NCBI GenBank assembly: GCA_003246295.1
Contig: QKAS01000032.1
Location: forward strand, 186,001 to 250,000
From: Clostridia bacterium
GTDB taxonomy: Bacteria > Bacillota > Clostridia > Lachnospirales > Lachnospiraceae
Length of the DNA stretch: 64,000 bases
Direction of reading: 5' to 3'
The position numbers were made by a program, and so were the translations under genes. A model generated the notes under the pieces. It saw only the letters and a list, made by a program, of their open reading frames with translations, was not told where the DNA came from and did no database searches. Positions within the stretch are counted from its first letter, which is position 1; each line of letters starts with the position of its first letter. Below are positions 8,871 through 16,059 of this stretch, in pieces.

Positions 8871-8941
8871 ATAATAAAAATGACCTCCGTAGTTTGTTAT
8901 ATGGCTATTTATTACTATAGCCTTTCAACCTACAGAAGTCA
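8871..8941 (-). promoter_or_regulatory. Two-stem hairpin hiding the RBS of the AI-2E gene
   Basis: On the minus-strand RNA, TGACTTCTGTAG (8930-8941) can pair over 12 positions with CTACGGAGGTCA (8881-8892), using two G-U wobbles. An inner perfect stem joins GGCTAT (8903-8908) and ATAGCC (8917-8922). The second outer arm contains GGAGG, the ribosome binding site, and is followed by TTTTTATT. The element can act as a terminator for phoH and as a lid on the next gene's RBS. On the plus strand the wobbles become mismatches, so the fold is specific to the minus RNA. Confidence 0.6.
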
Positions 8942-8998
8942 ATCTATGAAGTCACCTTAACTGTTCAAATTGTTATGCATTATTTCTATGAAAACTGA

Positions 8999-10369
8999 TT
9001 AAAGTCTGCTGATTGCATCTAGTGCGAGAGACGATCTTTCGCACTCCTGTGCTGTCAGTGTGACCTGATAGCATAAATTGCTTCCTTTCATCTTTTCTGA
9101 TGCATAACATAGCCCATTGGTACGCTCATCCAGAAATGCAGTGTCTATCTGATTAGGATCTCCCAGCAGAATGACCTTGGTTCCTTTTCCAGCTCTTGTA
9201 ATAATTCCCTTTACCTGTTTTGGTGTCATGTTCTGCGCTTCATCAATGATAAGGTATGTTCTTACAAACGATCTTCCTCTGATAAAGTTCATTGCCTCCG
9301 CAACAACAATTCCTCTATCAAAAATTTCGTCAATTTTTCCCCTTAGTTCTTTTTCATCCTGATACCGTTCCTCTTCGTTTGAATCAATCAACTGCTCAAG
9401 ATTATCTATGACTGGGCGTATTAACGGTGATATTTTATCCTGTTCTGACCCTGGTAAAAACCCGATATCTGCATCAAATTGTACATTTGGTCTTGTAATC
9501 AGAATTTTTCTATACTCTGCTCTGGTACTATTAAGTGTTTTCTCAAGACCAACTGCAATTGCATAAAATGTTTTTGCAGTTCCAGCCATCCCTTTAACAA
9601 TAACAAGAGGAACTTTTTCCGCATCTTCCATTAAGGCTTCCTGTAAAAAATATTGTCCTGCATTTCTTGGCGTCACACCATAGGGTCTTGCTTTTTTGTA
9701 ATTTAGTGGAACAATTTTTTGACCATCGAACCTACCAAGCTGCGTTTTTTTTACTGACTGATCTGCACGAAGTAAAACAAATTCATTGATTGCAAGCTCT
9801 GGAATTTTATTATTGCCCTCTTGGTCTAAAATATAGGTGTCACAAAGCGCGACCCCTTTTCTTTTTAATTCTTTAAAAGCTTCTTCATAAACATATACCT
9901 CTGTTCTTCCTGTATACTGAATCCACTCTTCAGGCACCTGTTCTGTTGTATAATCCTCTGCGGGGATAGAAAGTATCTGCGCTTTGACACGCAACAGGAT
10001 ATCCTTTGTAACTAAAATTGGGTTTTCGCCTTTATCCTGAAGATCTTTACATACCTTCAAAATTCTATGATCTGTTTTATGCTCAGGAAAGCTTTCAGGA
10101 AGTTCAACATGATTGCAGTTGATTTCAAGTCTTAATATTCCTCCACCGGAAAGCACGACTCCTTCTATCATATTGCCTGTTTTTCTATAACCTTCCAGTT
10201 TGCGAATGGCGCTTCTCGCATTTGCACCCTTTTCACCTTCTGCATTTTTAATCCCATCTAACTCTTCTAATACTGCGATTGGTAATACAATGTTATTTTC
10301 TTGAAAATTTTCCAATGAATCTGGTGAATGAATTAAGATATTCGTATCAAGCACATAGGTTTTAGGCAT
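8999..10369 (-). CDS. PIN domain - PhoH ATPase fusion
   Basis: A 456-aa fusion of an N-terminal PIN nuclease domain and a C-terminal PhoH P-loop ATPase, like B. subtilis YlaK and actinobacterial PhoH2. PIN acidic residues are visible at D8 (VLDTN), E35/E36, D100 and D123. The Walker A reads GMAGTAKT (260-267), with Ala in place of the usual Gly before the Lys. Walker B is LIIDEAQN (373-380). PhoH2-type proteins are reported to unwind and cut RNA with ATP. The start follows AGAAAGGAAGACA. It is 11 nt downstream of a small membrane protein gene and probably cotranscribed with it. Confidence 0.93.
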   Translation of the reverse strand: MPKTYVLDTNILIHSPDSLENFQENNIVLPIAVLEELDGIKNAEGEKGANARSAIRKLEGYRKTGNMIEGVVLSGGGILRLEINCNHVELPESFPEHKTDHRILKVCKDLQDKGENPILVTKDILLRVKAQILSIPAEDYTTEQVPEEWIQYTGRTEVYVYEEAFKELKRKGVALCDTYILDQEGNNKIPELAINEFVLLRADQSVKKTQLGRFDGQKIVPLNYKKARPYGVTPRNAGQYFLQEALMEDAEKVPLVIVKGMAGTAKTFYAIAVGLEKTLNSTRAEYRKILITRPNVQFDADIGFLPGSEQDKISPLIRPVIDNLEQLIDSNEEERYQDEKELRGKIDEIFDRGIVVAEAMNFIRGRSFVRTYLIIDEAQNMTPKQVKGIITRAGKGTKVILLGDPNQIDTAFLDERTNGLCYASEKMKGSNLCYQVTLTAQECERSSLALDAISRL

Positions 10370-10380
10370 TGTCTTCCTTT

Positions 10381-10629
10381 CTAGAAATCTTCTTTTGAGA
10401 TTCTAATCATTCCACCTATATATCCAAAAACAAGTGTCAATACAGAACTAATACTAATCATATACGAAACGAGAAGTTCACGTGGTTGTCCTTGGAAGAG
10501 CCATAACAGCACACCTGCAAAGCAACCAGCCGCAGCCCAATAAAAGCAATTTAAGATTAAAAATAAAAACTCTTTTCTGATTCTGATAATCGATGCGTAC
10601 CTTTCTGAAAAATGATAGATTCTTTTCAT
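10381..10629 (-). CDS. Small two-helix membrane protein
   Basis: 82 aa, not assigned to a family. A basic N-terminus (MKRIYHFSERYASIIRIRKEF) is followed by two hydrophobic segments of about 22 residues, separated by a short polar loop. It ends with Lys/Asp residues. AAGGAGGTG lies 6 nt before the ATG at 10629, a very strong site, so I prefer it to the in-frame GTG at 10638. It precedes the PIN-PhoH gene by 11 nt. A GTATAC-ATA-GTATAC inverted repeat lies just upstream. Confidence 0.7.
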   Translation of the reverse strand: MKRIYHFSERYASIIRIRKEFLFLILNCFYWAAAGCFAGVLLWLFQGQPRELLVSYMISISSVLTLVFGYIGGMIRISKEDF

Positions 10630-10644
10630 ATGATCCACCTCCTT

Positions 10645-10659
10645 GTATACATAGTATAC
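10645..10659. repeat. Short inverted repeat, possible operator
   Basis: GTATACATAGTATAC: two GTATAC arms around 3 nt. It lies directly upstream of the ribosome binding site of the 82-aa membrane protein and 13 nt from a -10-like TATAAT (minus strand, 10672-10677). Function unknown. Confidence 0.35.
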
Positions 10660-10760
10660 GAATCATATCGAATTATATCTATCTGATTACAGAAAATATT
10701 ATGTAATTATTATGTAAAATCAGAATATATGTGCTGTCTATAGATGTTTTCAATAAATAA

Positions 10761-10769
10761 TGCTATAAT
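10761..10769 (+). promoter_or_regulatory. Extended -10 promoter
   Basis: TGCTATAAT is a perfect extended -10. It lies 27 nt before the ATG of the plus-strand small protein at 10797. The -35 area (TAGATG, 10741-10746) is poor, as is usual with extended -10 promoters. Confidence 0.55.
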
Positions 10770-10796
10770 GCAATTAGTAGAAAGGATGTGAGAAGT

Positions 10797-11033
10797 ATGA
10801 AAGATTGGTTTCATTATGCAGATGCATACATAAAAGAATGTGATTGGAAAGATATGGCTTTGATTAAAATATGTCTGTTTTCTCTTGGTGTTTTTATTGG
10901 CACATTACTTCCAACCAGAAGGAAAAAATGTATTTTAATTATTTCTTCTCTCGTCTATGTTGCCAGCTACATACCTATTATGACAAAATTTGTGAAATCT
11001 ATTTTGTCTTCCCGAGAAAAACTTTTTCAATAA
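10797..11033 (+). CDS. Small membrane protein (DUF-type, unknown)
   Basis: 78 aa, one of only two plus-strand genes here. It starts MKDWFHYADAYIKECDWKD, an amphipathic segment, and then has two hydrophobic segments (ALIKICLFSLGVFIGTLLP and CILIISSLVYVASYIPIM) split by a basic TRRKK loop. The loop predicts both ends outside and the loop in the cytoplasm. Proteins of this shape are common in Lachnospiraceae and are sometimes labelled phosphate ABC permease-like, without evidence. It has its own extended -10 promoter and a strong terminator, so it is a monocistronic gene. An upstream GTG (10788) is too near the RBS. Confidence 0.7.
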   Translation: MKDWFHYADAYIKECDWKDMALIKICLFSLGVFIGTLLPTRRKKCILIISSLVYVASYIPIMTKFVKSILSSREKLFQ

Positions 11034-11091
11034 ACCAGGCAATCCATAGCATGTAATCACTCCTTAGAATTTAACATCATACGAAACCTGA

Positions 11092-11129
11092 ACAGGGATA
11101 CCTTTTCACGATAAGGTATCCCTGTTTTT
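11092..11129 (+). terminator. Intrinsic terminator of the plus-strand small gene
   Basis: A perfect 13-bp stem: ACAGGGATACCTT (11092-11104) and AAGGTATCCCTGT (11113-11125), 8-nt loop, followed by five T on the plus strand. Confidence 0.9.
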
Positions 11130-11133
11130 GTAA

Positions 11134-11421
11134 CTATGCACCAGCTTTTTGTTGTTTTAAAATTTCTGTTAATGCATTTTCACTACTACTATGTGATCTT
11201 ACAATTGCTGCTCTTCCACGCTCTGCTTCCGCAACTGCACATCTTACCATTTTATGTGATACAGTACTTGTAAATACTACGATTAAATCTGGTGAGCCAA
11301 TTTGTTCTTTTAAACTCCCTGTCATTTGTGTAAATACCTTTACTCTGCAGTTATGCTCTTTACATATTTTCTTATACTGACAGACCATTCTATCATGGCC
11401 TCCGATAATTACAACGCTCAT
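11134..11421 (-). CDS. DUF2325 domain protein
   Basis: 95 aa, matching the DUF2325 family (PF10087), whose function is not established. It has the opening motif MSVVIIGGHDRM and the pattern of a small Rossmann-like fold (VVIIGG, LIVVFTSTVSH). Four Cys are present (C14, C19, C25, C62). AGAGGTAACAT precedes the ATG. The gene has its own promoter (11472-11501), and a palindrome lies between promoter and start. The same palindrome sits in front of the short Fur-like gene just upstream, so the two form one regulatory unit. A role in metal or redox homeostasis is inferred from the Fur link only. Confidence 0.85.
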   Translation of the reverse strand: MSVVIIGGHDRMVCQYKKICKEHNCRVKVFTQMTGSLKEQIGSPDLIVVFTSTVSHKMVRCAVAEAERGRAAIVRSHSSSENALTEILKQQKAGA

Positions 11422-11441
11422 ATGTTACCTCTTCTTGTTTT

Positions 11442-11459
11442 GGTTAGTTTATTCTAACC
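11442..11459 (-). promoter_or_regulatory. Operator copy 1 (DUF2325 gene)
   Basis: GGTTAG-TTTATT-CTAACC is a perfect 6-6-6 inverted repeat, 21 nt before the DUF2325 start and just past the promoter's expected start point. It is nearly identical to the repeat at 11797-11812. Confidence 0.65.
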
Positions 11460-11471
11460 TAAGTGTAAAAA

Positions 11472-11501
11472 ATTATACAGCAGCAACCATTTTGTGTTCA
11501 A
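11472..11501 (-). promoter_or_regulatory. Promoter of the DUF2325 gene
   Basis: TTGAAC (11496-11501), 18-nt spacer, perfect TATAAT (11472-11477). It lies inside the 3' end of the Fur-like gene. The -10 overlaps that gene's stop codon. Confidence 0.6.
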
Positions 11502-11757
11502 TTCTGAACATATTTCTTCTTTGAATGATATTGCAATCTTCTAATAAATTAATGACCCTGTATACAGTTGCAACACCAATTGATTTATCAATTTTTGATG
11601 CCTTCATAATGATTTCTTTACAGGAATCGCAGTCCTCATTTAAAATCACCTGAATTACTATCTTTCTCTGGTTTGTAATGCGAAAACCTCTTTTTTTCAT
11701 TTCTTCTAAAATTTGATCCATCTGATTCATTTTTTCTGCTTTTCTAATCGGTTTCAT
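11473..11757 (-). CDS. Short Fur-like repressor (winged helix only)
   Basis: 94 aa against the family's usual 130-150. The DNA-binding half of Fur is intact: GFRITNQRKIVIQVIL and then SIGVATVYRVINLLEDCNII. The protein stops right after the wing. The whole C-terminal dimerisation and metal-binding domain (His-rich HxH and CxxC blocks) is missing. A C43-x2-C46 pair sits in the DNA-binding half where Fur has an acidic/His stretch. The ATG at 11757 follows AAAGGTGG; an in-frame GTG at 11766 falls within that site. I see no sign of a frameshifted C-terminal domain downstream. An operator overlaps its own -10, which suggests autorepression. Metal, redox or other sensing is unknown. Confidence 0.82.
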   Translation of the reverse strand: MKPIRKAEKMNQMDQILEEMKKRGFRITNQRKIVIQVILNEDCDSCKEIIMKASKIDKSIGVATVYRVINLLEDCNIIQRRNMFRIEHKMVAAV

Positions 11758-11796
11758 GAGAACCACCTTTATAAATATAATTTTAATTTCGTTGAG

Positions 11797-11828
11797 GTTA
11801 GTTTATACTAACGCCAAATTAAAGTCAA
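11797..11828 (-). promoter_or_regulatory. Promoter and operator copy 2 (short Fur-like gene)
   Basis: TTGACT (11823-11828) is followed after 15 nt by TATAAA, or after 17 nt by TAAACT. The palindrome GTTAG-TTTATA-CTAAC (11797-11812) covers the -10 region. It matches the DUF2325 operator in 15 of 16 positions. Repressor binding here would block the polymerase directly. Confidence 0.65.
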
Positions 11829-11863
11829 GACTCTTTTTGATATAAATTATCATCAAGAGTCTT
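11827..11863 (-). terminator. Hairpin after glmS
   Basis: AAGACTCTT (11827-11835) and AAGAGTCTT (11855-11863) are perfectly complementary, with further partial pairing in the loop. It lies about 110 nt past the glmS stop. It has no clean T-tract and overlaps the -35 of the Fur-like gene. Probably a terminator, but not a textbook one. Confidence 0.45.
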
Positions 11864-11974
11864 ATCATTATACTATAGTTTCAGATACACAATACCTTAT
11901 TCCAGTCTAAATTTTCAATATTTCTATCATTTCTTATATTTATTTTATACAACTATTTTATACAACCAATTTTT

Positions 11975-13795
11975 TCACTCAACCGTAACAACTTTCGCAA
12001 GATTTCTTGGCTTATCTACATCAAAACCTTTATCTGCCGAAACATAATAAGCAAACAATTGTAGAGCAACAGATGCCGGCAATACCATAAAAAGATCTTC
12101 AAGGTCAGGCAGTTCAAAAACCTCAGACCATTCATCTATTCCGCCAATTTCAAAGGATTCTCTTGTAAATAACATTACTTTTGCTCCCCTTGCACATACC
12201 TCGCGAATGTTAGACATCTCTTTATCTTTAAGTCTTTTTTGCGTAACCATTGCAACCACTGGTGTTTTATCGGTAATCAATGCAATGGTACCATGTTTGA
12301 GTTCACCCGAAGCATATGCTTCACTGTGAATGTATGAGATTTCTTTCAGCTTTAATGACCCTTCTAACAAAATACTATAGTCAAGTCCTCTTCCAATCAT
12401 AAAAGTGTCTCTTGCATCCAATACTCTTCTAGCCATCTTATGAATCTGATCCCTTTTTTGTATTACCTGCCGAATCGCCCATGGTGTTTGTTGTAATTCC
12501 AAAATAAATGTTTTGACATCATCTTCACATAAAATTCCTCTTACAAATGCCATTCTGGCTGTTAGCAGATAAAGAACAGCGAGTTGCGTTGTATAAGCTT
12601 TGGTACTCGCAACCGCTACCTCCGGGCCTGCATATGTATAAATTACATAATCACTTTCTCTTGCAATGCTGGCTCCTCTGACATTAATGATTGATAATGT
12701 TATCGCACCGGCACGTTTTGCATATTTTAAGGCCTCAAGGGTATCAATTGTTTCACCAGACTGAGAAATTGCAATCACAAGTGTCTGGTCATCAATCACG
12801 GGATCTGCATACATAAATTCTGATGCAAGTTCTACATCCATATGAATTCCAAGTACAGAATGTGCCAATACCTGCCCTACAAGCCCAGCATGCATCGCTG
12901 TTCCACAGGCAACCACACAAATTCTATTGCAATCCCTTAAAACGTCATCTGTAACTTCCTCTTCTGTAAAACATGGAAGTCCATCCAAAATTCTTCCTTC
13001 TATTGTTTTTTGGATCACTTCAGGTTGTTCCATGATTTCCTTTTCCATATAAAAAGGAAAACCACCTTTCCCATTTTGTCCAAGTTCCCAATCAGCTGTC
13101 AGAATCTCAGGTTCTACAATTTCACCTGACAAATCGTAAAGTTTTACCGATTCGCGATTCATCATAATTGTGTGTAATTCTGGCAACACAAAATAATCCT
13201 TTGAAAATTGGCATACTGCTGCCACATCACTTGCTAGGATATTTCCTTTTTCACTGCTTGACACTACAATCGGACTTACATTTCGAATTGCAAAAATAGT
13301 GTCTGGAAAATCATCAAACATAATCACAAGTGCAAAGGTACCTTTTAGTTTCATAACACTTCGTCTGATTGCATCGATCGGATCTCCGTTATAAAAATGA
13401 TTGATGACTCCGGCAACTACTTCAGTGTCTGTCTCGCTGCATAACATATCCTGCAATTGATATTTGTCATTCAACTCCTTGTAATTCTCAATAATTCCAT
13501 TATGAACCAGTGTAATATGTCCATAACGATGCGGATGCGCATTCTGATCTGTTACCCCACCATGCGTTGCCCATCTGGTATGTCCCATACCACTGTTGCC
13601 TTTGATATGACTGTCTTCTAACAGATTTCTTAATCCTTTTACGCGTCCCGCGCATTTCACGACCCGAATTTTTCCATCTGTATCACATAGCGCGATTCCA
13701 GCACTATCATATCCTCTATATTCCAACATTTCTAATGTATCAAGTAACATTCCTGTTACGTCTTTATTTCCAGTATATCCTATAATACCACACAT
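11975..13795 (-). CDS. glmS: Glutamine-fructose-6-phosphate aminotransferase (isomerising)
   Basis: Makes glucosamine-6-phosphate from fructose-6-phosphate and glutamine, the first step to UDP-GlcNAc and cell wall. The 606-aa protein is full length. The Ntn glutaminase domain starts with the nucleophile Cys2 (MCGIIGYTG) and includes GMGHTRWATHG. Two SIS sugar-isomerase domains follow (CGTAMHAG, SQSGETIDTLEALKYA, and RGLDYSILLEGSLKLKEISYIHSEAYASGELKHG). It ends KPRNLAKVVTVE, the conserved C-terminus that guides ammonia transfer. The start follows GAGGAAATACT. Its mRNA leader is a glmS ribozyme, so expression should fall when GlcN6P builds up. Confidence 0.98.
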   Translation of the reverse strand: MCGIIGYTGNKDVTGMLLDTLEMLEYRGYDSAGIALCDTDGKIRVVKCAGRVKGLRNLLEDSHIKGNSGMGHTRWATHGGVTDQNAHPHRYGHITLVHNGIIENYKELNDKYQLQDMLCSETDTEVVAGVINHFYNGDPIDAIRRSVMKLKGTFALVIMFDDFPDTIFAIRNVSPIVVSSSEKGNILASDVAAVCQFSKDYFVLPELHTIMMNRESVKLYDLSGEIVEPEILTADWELGQNGKGGFPFYMEKEIMEQPEVIQKTIEGRILDGLPCFTEEEVTDDVLRDCNRICVVACGTAMHAGLVGQVLAHSVLGIHMDVELASEFMYADPVIDDQTLVIAISQSGETIDTLEALKYAKRAGAITLSIINVRGASIARESDYVIYTYAGPEVAVASTKAYTTQLAVLYLLTARMAFVRGILCEDDVKTFILELQQTPWAIRQVIQKRDQIHKMARRVLDARDTFMIGRGLDYSILLEGSLKLKEISYIHSEAYASGELKHGTIALITDKTPVVAMVTQKRLKDKEMSNIREVCARGAKVMLFTRESFEIGGIDEWSEVFELPDLEDLFMVLPASVALQLFAYYVSADKGFDVDKPRNLAKVVTVE

Positions 13796-13825
13796 AGTAT
13801 TTCCTCACTTTTTAGTAAAATTATT

Positions 13826-13975
13826 CTTCCGTTATATCGAATTTGTTTTGCGGTTGTCCGCATATTTGCCGATATATCTCGCACCGGAAGGGCACGATGA
13901 GGCGTCCGCCGAATCTTTCGATAACCTCATTCCTCGTTATCCTGCCCACAGCAGGCTCTTGGCGCTAAATGAGAA
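13826..13975 (-). ncRNA. glmS ribozyme: glmS ribozyme-riboswitch
   Basis: On the minus strand the leader shows the conserved core of the self-cleaving, GlcN6P-dependent ribozyme. AGCGCC (13961-13966) marks the 5' end, with cleavage expected between A13966 and G13965. Next come a GAGCC/GGC stem, then GAGGTTATCGAA and TTCGGCGGACGCCTCAT. The last two are the signature pseudoknot strands. CTTCCG and CGGAAG (13826-13831 and upstream) together with ATATCG/CGATAT close an accessory 3' stem. It lies 31 nt before glmS. Cleavage exposes a 5'-OH end and destabilises the message. Confidence 0.93.
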
Positions 13976-14012
13976 AATTTAGCTGATATAAGGATAGTGT
14001 ATCTGAAAATAT

Positions 14013-14040
14013 AGTATAATTTTTATTATTCGGTTTTCAA
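14013..14040 (-). promoter_or_regulatory. glmS promoter
   Basis: TTGAAA (14035-14040), 16-nt spacer, TATACT (14013-14018). The predicted start point lies about 35-40 nt before the ribozyme cleavage site. Confidence 0.65.
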
Positions 14041-14103
14041 GGTTCACCTGTTTATGATACCCCAGATAAAAAAACATGTCAAATTTTTAAAGAAGACCCA
14101 AAT

Positions 14104-14147
14104 TATAAAAAGACAGATACCCTCCACAAATGGCAGTATCTGTCTTT
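14104..14147 (-). terminator. Intrinsic terminator of the GGDEF/HD-GYP gene
   Basis: A perfect 12-bp stem, AAAGACAGATAC (14109-14120) and GTATCTGTCTTT (14136-14147), followed on the minus strand by a T-rich TTTTTATAATTT tract, 15 nt past the gene's stop. Confidence 0.88.
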
Positions 14148-14161
14148 CAAAACTTCTTAAG

Positions 14162-15937
14162 TTATACACACTTCAGAAACACAGAAACAATTTCCGGATC
14201 AAATTGTTTCCCTGATTGATTTTTAATTTCCAATAAAGCTTCTTCTTTTGAGACAGCTCTTTTATAAACCTGATCATGAATCATAACATCATATGCATCA
14301 GCAATTGCTATTATCCTGCTACAAAGAGGAATCTCTTGTTGCTTCAGATTTTTTGGGTAACCGCTGCCATCCCATTTCTCATGATGATATAGAATACAAT
14401 CCGCAACACCTGATATTTCAGGTATGTTCAGCGCAATACGATATCCAATTTCTGAATGTCTTCGCATCTCCTCCCATTCTTCTTCATCCAATGCTTCTTT
14501 TTTTAATAAAATAGAATCCTCAATTCCTATTTTCCCAATATCATGCATCTTTGACAAAATCGAAAGACTTCTCAATTCTTCATGACAGAGTTTCATTTTT
14601 ATGCCTATAGAAGTACATAATGTCTCAATACGTTTTGCATGTTCCATTGTTTCCATATCCTTGCTCTGCAAAAGTGTCTGAATTGTACTGATCATATTTT
14701 TTCTGATCTGCCTGCTGTCATGCAGCTTATTCTGGTACATTATCTCTTCAGCTTCCTGAAGCAAATCCTCTTCCTTTTGTCTTCTTAATCTTTTTAATGC
14801 ATATCCAAATGTAATACTTGCTTCAATAACACCATTGATTTTGATTGTTCTTACTTTTTGGGATACAGTCCAAATATAATCCTCAACCTGCCACTTCTCA
14901 GTATTTGGAAGTAAAATAACGAACTCGTCTCCGCCCCAGCGAATTGCAGTTCCATCCTGCTTCATAAATTCTTTGATGACTTCTGCAACTGCTGTTAATA
15001 ATTGATCACCAGCTTCATGTCCAAAAGCATCATTGGTCATTTTCAATCCATTTACGTCACCCATGATGATTGCTAGAGGATAATTATTTTCTTTGCTGTA
15101 TTTTTTACAGATATCATGAAAAATTCTTCGGTTGTATAATCCTGTCAGAATATCATGATTACTCAGATACAGAATATGTTCTTTCTCAAGTCTCAGTGCT
15201 TCCTTACTCTTTTCGCGATCGGTCACATCAAATATGATAGAATAAAGCACTTTTTTTCCGCCATACTCAATCGGGCTGGAATACACATCCACATAACGAA
15301 TTTCTCCATTTTTCAAACGATGTGGAAATAAGAAATACTTTTGGCTCTTTTGCTTTGCAAGATTACGTAATTTAATAATTTCTTCCTGATCCAAAGTATT
15401 AATCTCATTAATATTCATTGTTTTCAATTCATCGATACTATATCCATAAAACTCACTTGCAGAAGGATTTGCATCTATAATCAAACCCGTTTCCGGATCA
15501 ATTAAAATCATTGCCGCAGTATGATGTTCAAACATTGCATTGAATTTTTCTGCCATCTGACTGCTCTTTTCAAGACTGTTTTTTAAATGCGTAATGTCAA
15601 CGCGGGAACCTACTATATACACTTCTTTTGAACTTTTGAAAAAAGGAGACAGTTTTGTCATTAGGACAAGCTTCTCTCCTTTAAAAATAAATTCCTCTTC
15701 AAACATGACTGTTTTCTTGGTCAGTAGACATTCTCTGCAAAAACGTTCATTCTTCTCTCCTAATGTGTCTCCTAATACTTCTCTGACCGTTTTTCCGTAA
15801 AGATATTCTGTTGACAAGCCTGTAAGTTCTTCATGAGCAGCGTTATTAAACACATATTGGAACTGTTCGTCGCAAACTTTTAGTAAAAACAATGCATCCT
15901 GCGTACTGTTAAATAGAATATCAAACTCATTGTTCAT
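14162..15937 (-). CDS. PAS-PAS-GGDEF-HD-GYP cyclic di-GMP enzyme
   Basis: About 591 aa, apparently cytoplasmic because no membrane segment is seen. Two PAS domains (roughly 1-110 and 125-240) lead into a GGDEF domain with intact RWGGDEF. It lacks a clear RxxD inhibitory site (KQDG at that place). A C-terminal HD-GYP domain has SKMHDIGKIG and HHEKWDGSGYP, both intact. By family knowledge it could both make and break down c-di-GMP, switched by PAS ligands. The ATG at 15937 follows a GGCGGTG-like site; the longer frame to 16003 has no good site. Its c-di-GMP may be read by the PilZ protein in the flagellar operon. It stands alone with its own terminator. Confidence 0.93.
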   Translation of the reverse strand: MNNEFDILFNSTQDALFLLKVCDEQFQYVFNNAAHEELTGLSTEYLYGKTVREVLGDTLGEKNERFCRECLLTKKTVMFEEEFIFKGEKLVLMTKLSPFFKSSKEVYIVGSRVDITHLKNSLEKSSQMAEKFNAMFEHHTAAMILIDPETGLIIDANPSASEFYGYSIDELKTMNINEINTLDQEEIIKLRNLAKQKSQKYFLFPHRLKNGEIRYVDVYSSPIEYGGKKVLYSIIFDVTDREKSKEALRLEKEHILYLSNHDILTGLYNRRIFHDICKKYSKENNYPLAIIMGDVNGLKMTNDAFGHEAGDQLLTAVAEVIKEFMKQDGTAIRWGGDEFVILLPNTEKWQVEDYIWTVSQKVRTIKINGVIEASITFGYALKRLRRQKEEDLLQEAEEIMYQNKLHDSRQIRKNMISTIQTLLQSKDMETMEHAKRIETLCTSIGIKMKLCHEELRSLSILSKMHDIGKIGIEDSILLKKEALDEEEWEEMRRHSEIGYRIALNIPEISGVADCILYHHEKWDGSGYPKNLKQQEIPLCSRIIAIADAYDVMIHDQVYKRAVSKEEALLEIKNQSGKQFDPEIVSVFLKCV

Positions 15938-16059
15938 AGTGTACACCGCCCTTATAGAAATTCTGTGATTAGAAGCGTTACTTGTGTACCAAAATTTTAT
16001 CACTTTTTAGTGTATACGTATATATATTTTCTAATATTTTAACCACATTCATCCTATTG

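Noticed and set aside
11473..11757. Fur gene truncated by a frameshift
   Set aside because: After the stop there is only about 50 nt before the next gene, filled with a promoter and operator. No remnant of a Fur C-terminal domain is seen in any frame, so it is taken as a naturally short protein.
13826..13975. T-box or other riboswitch upstream of glmS
   Set aside because: No T-box TGGNACC sequence is present, while the ribozyme core strands match glmS closely.
16004..16059. Terminator or promoter between the MATE gene and the GGDEF gene
   Set aside because: Only an AT-rich stretch with a 4-bp CACT/AGTG repeat is present. I could not support either call.
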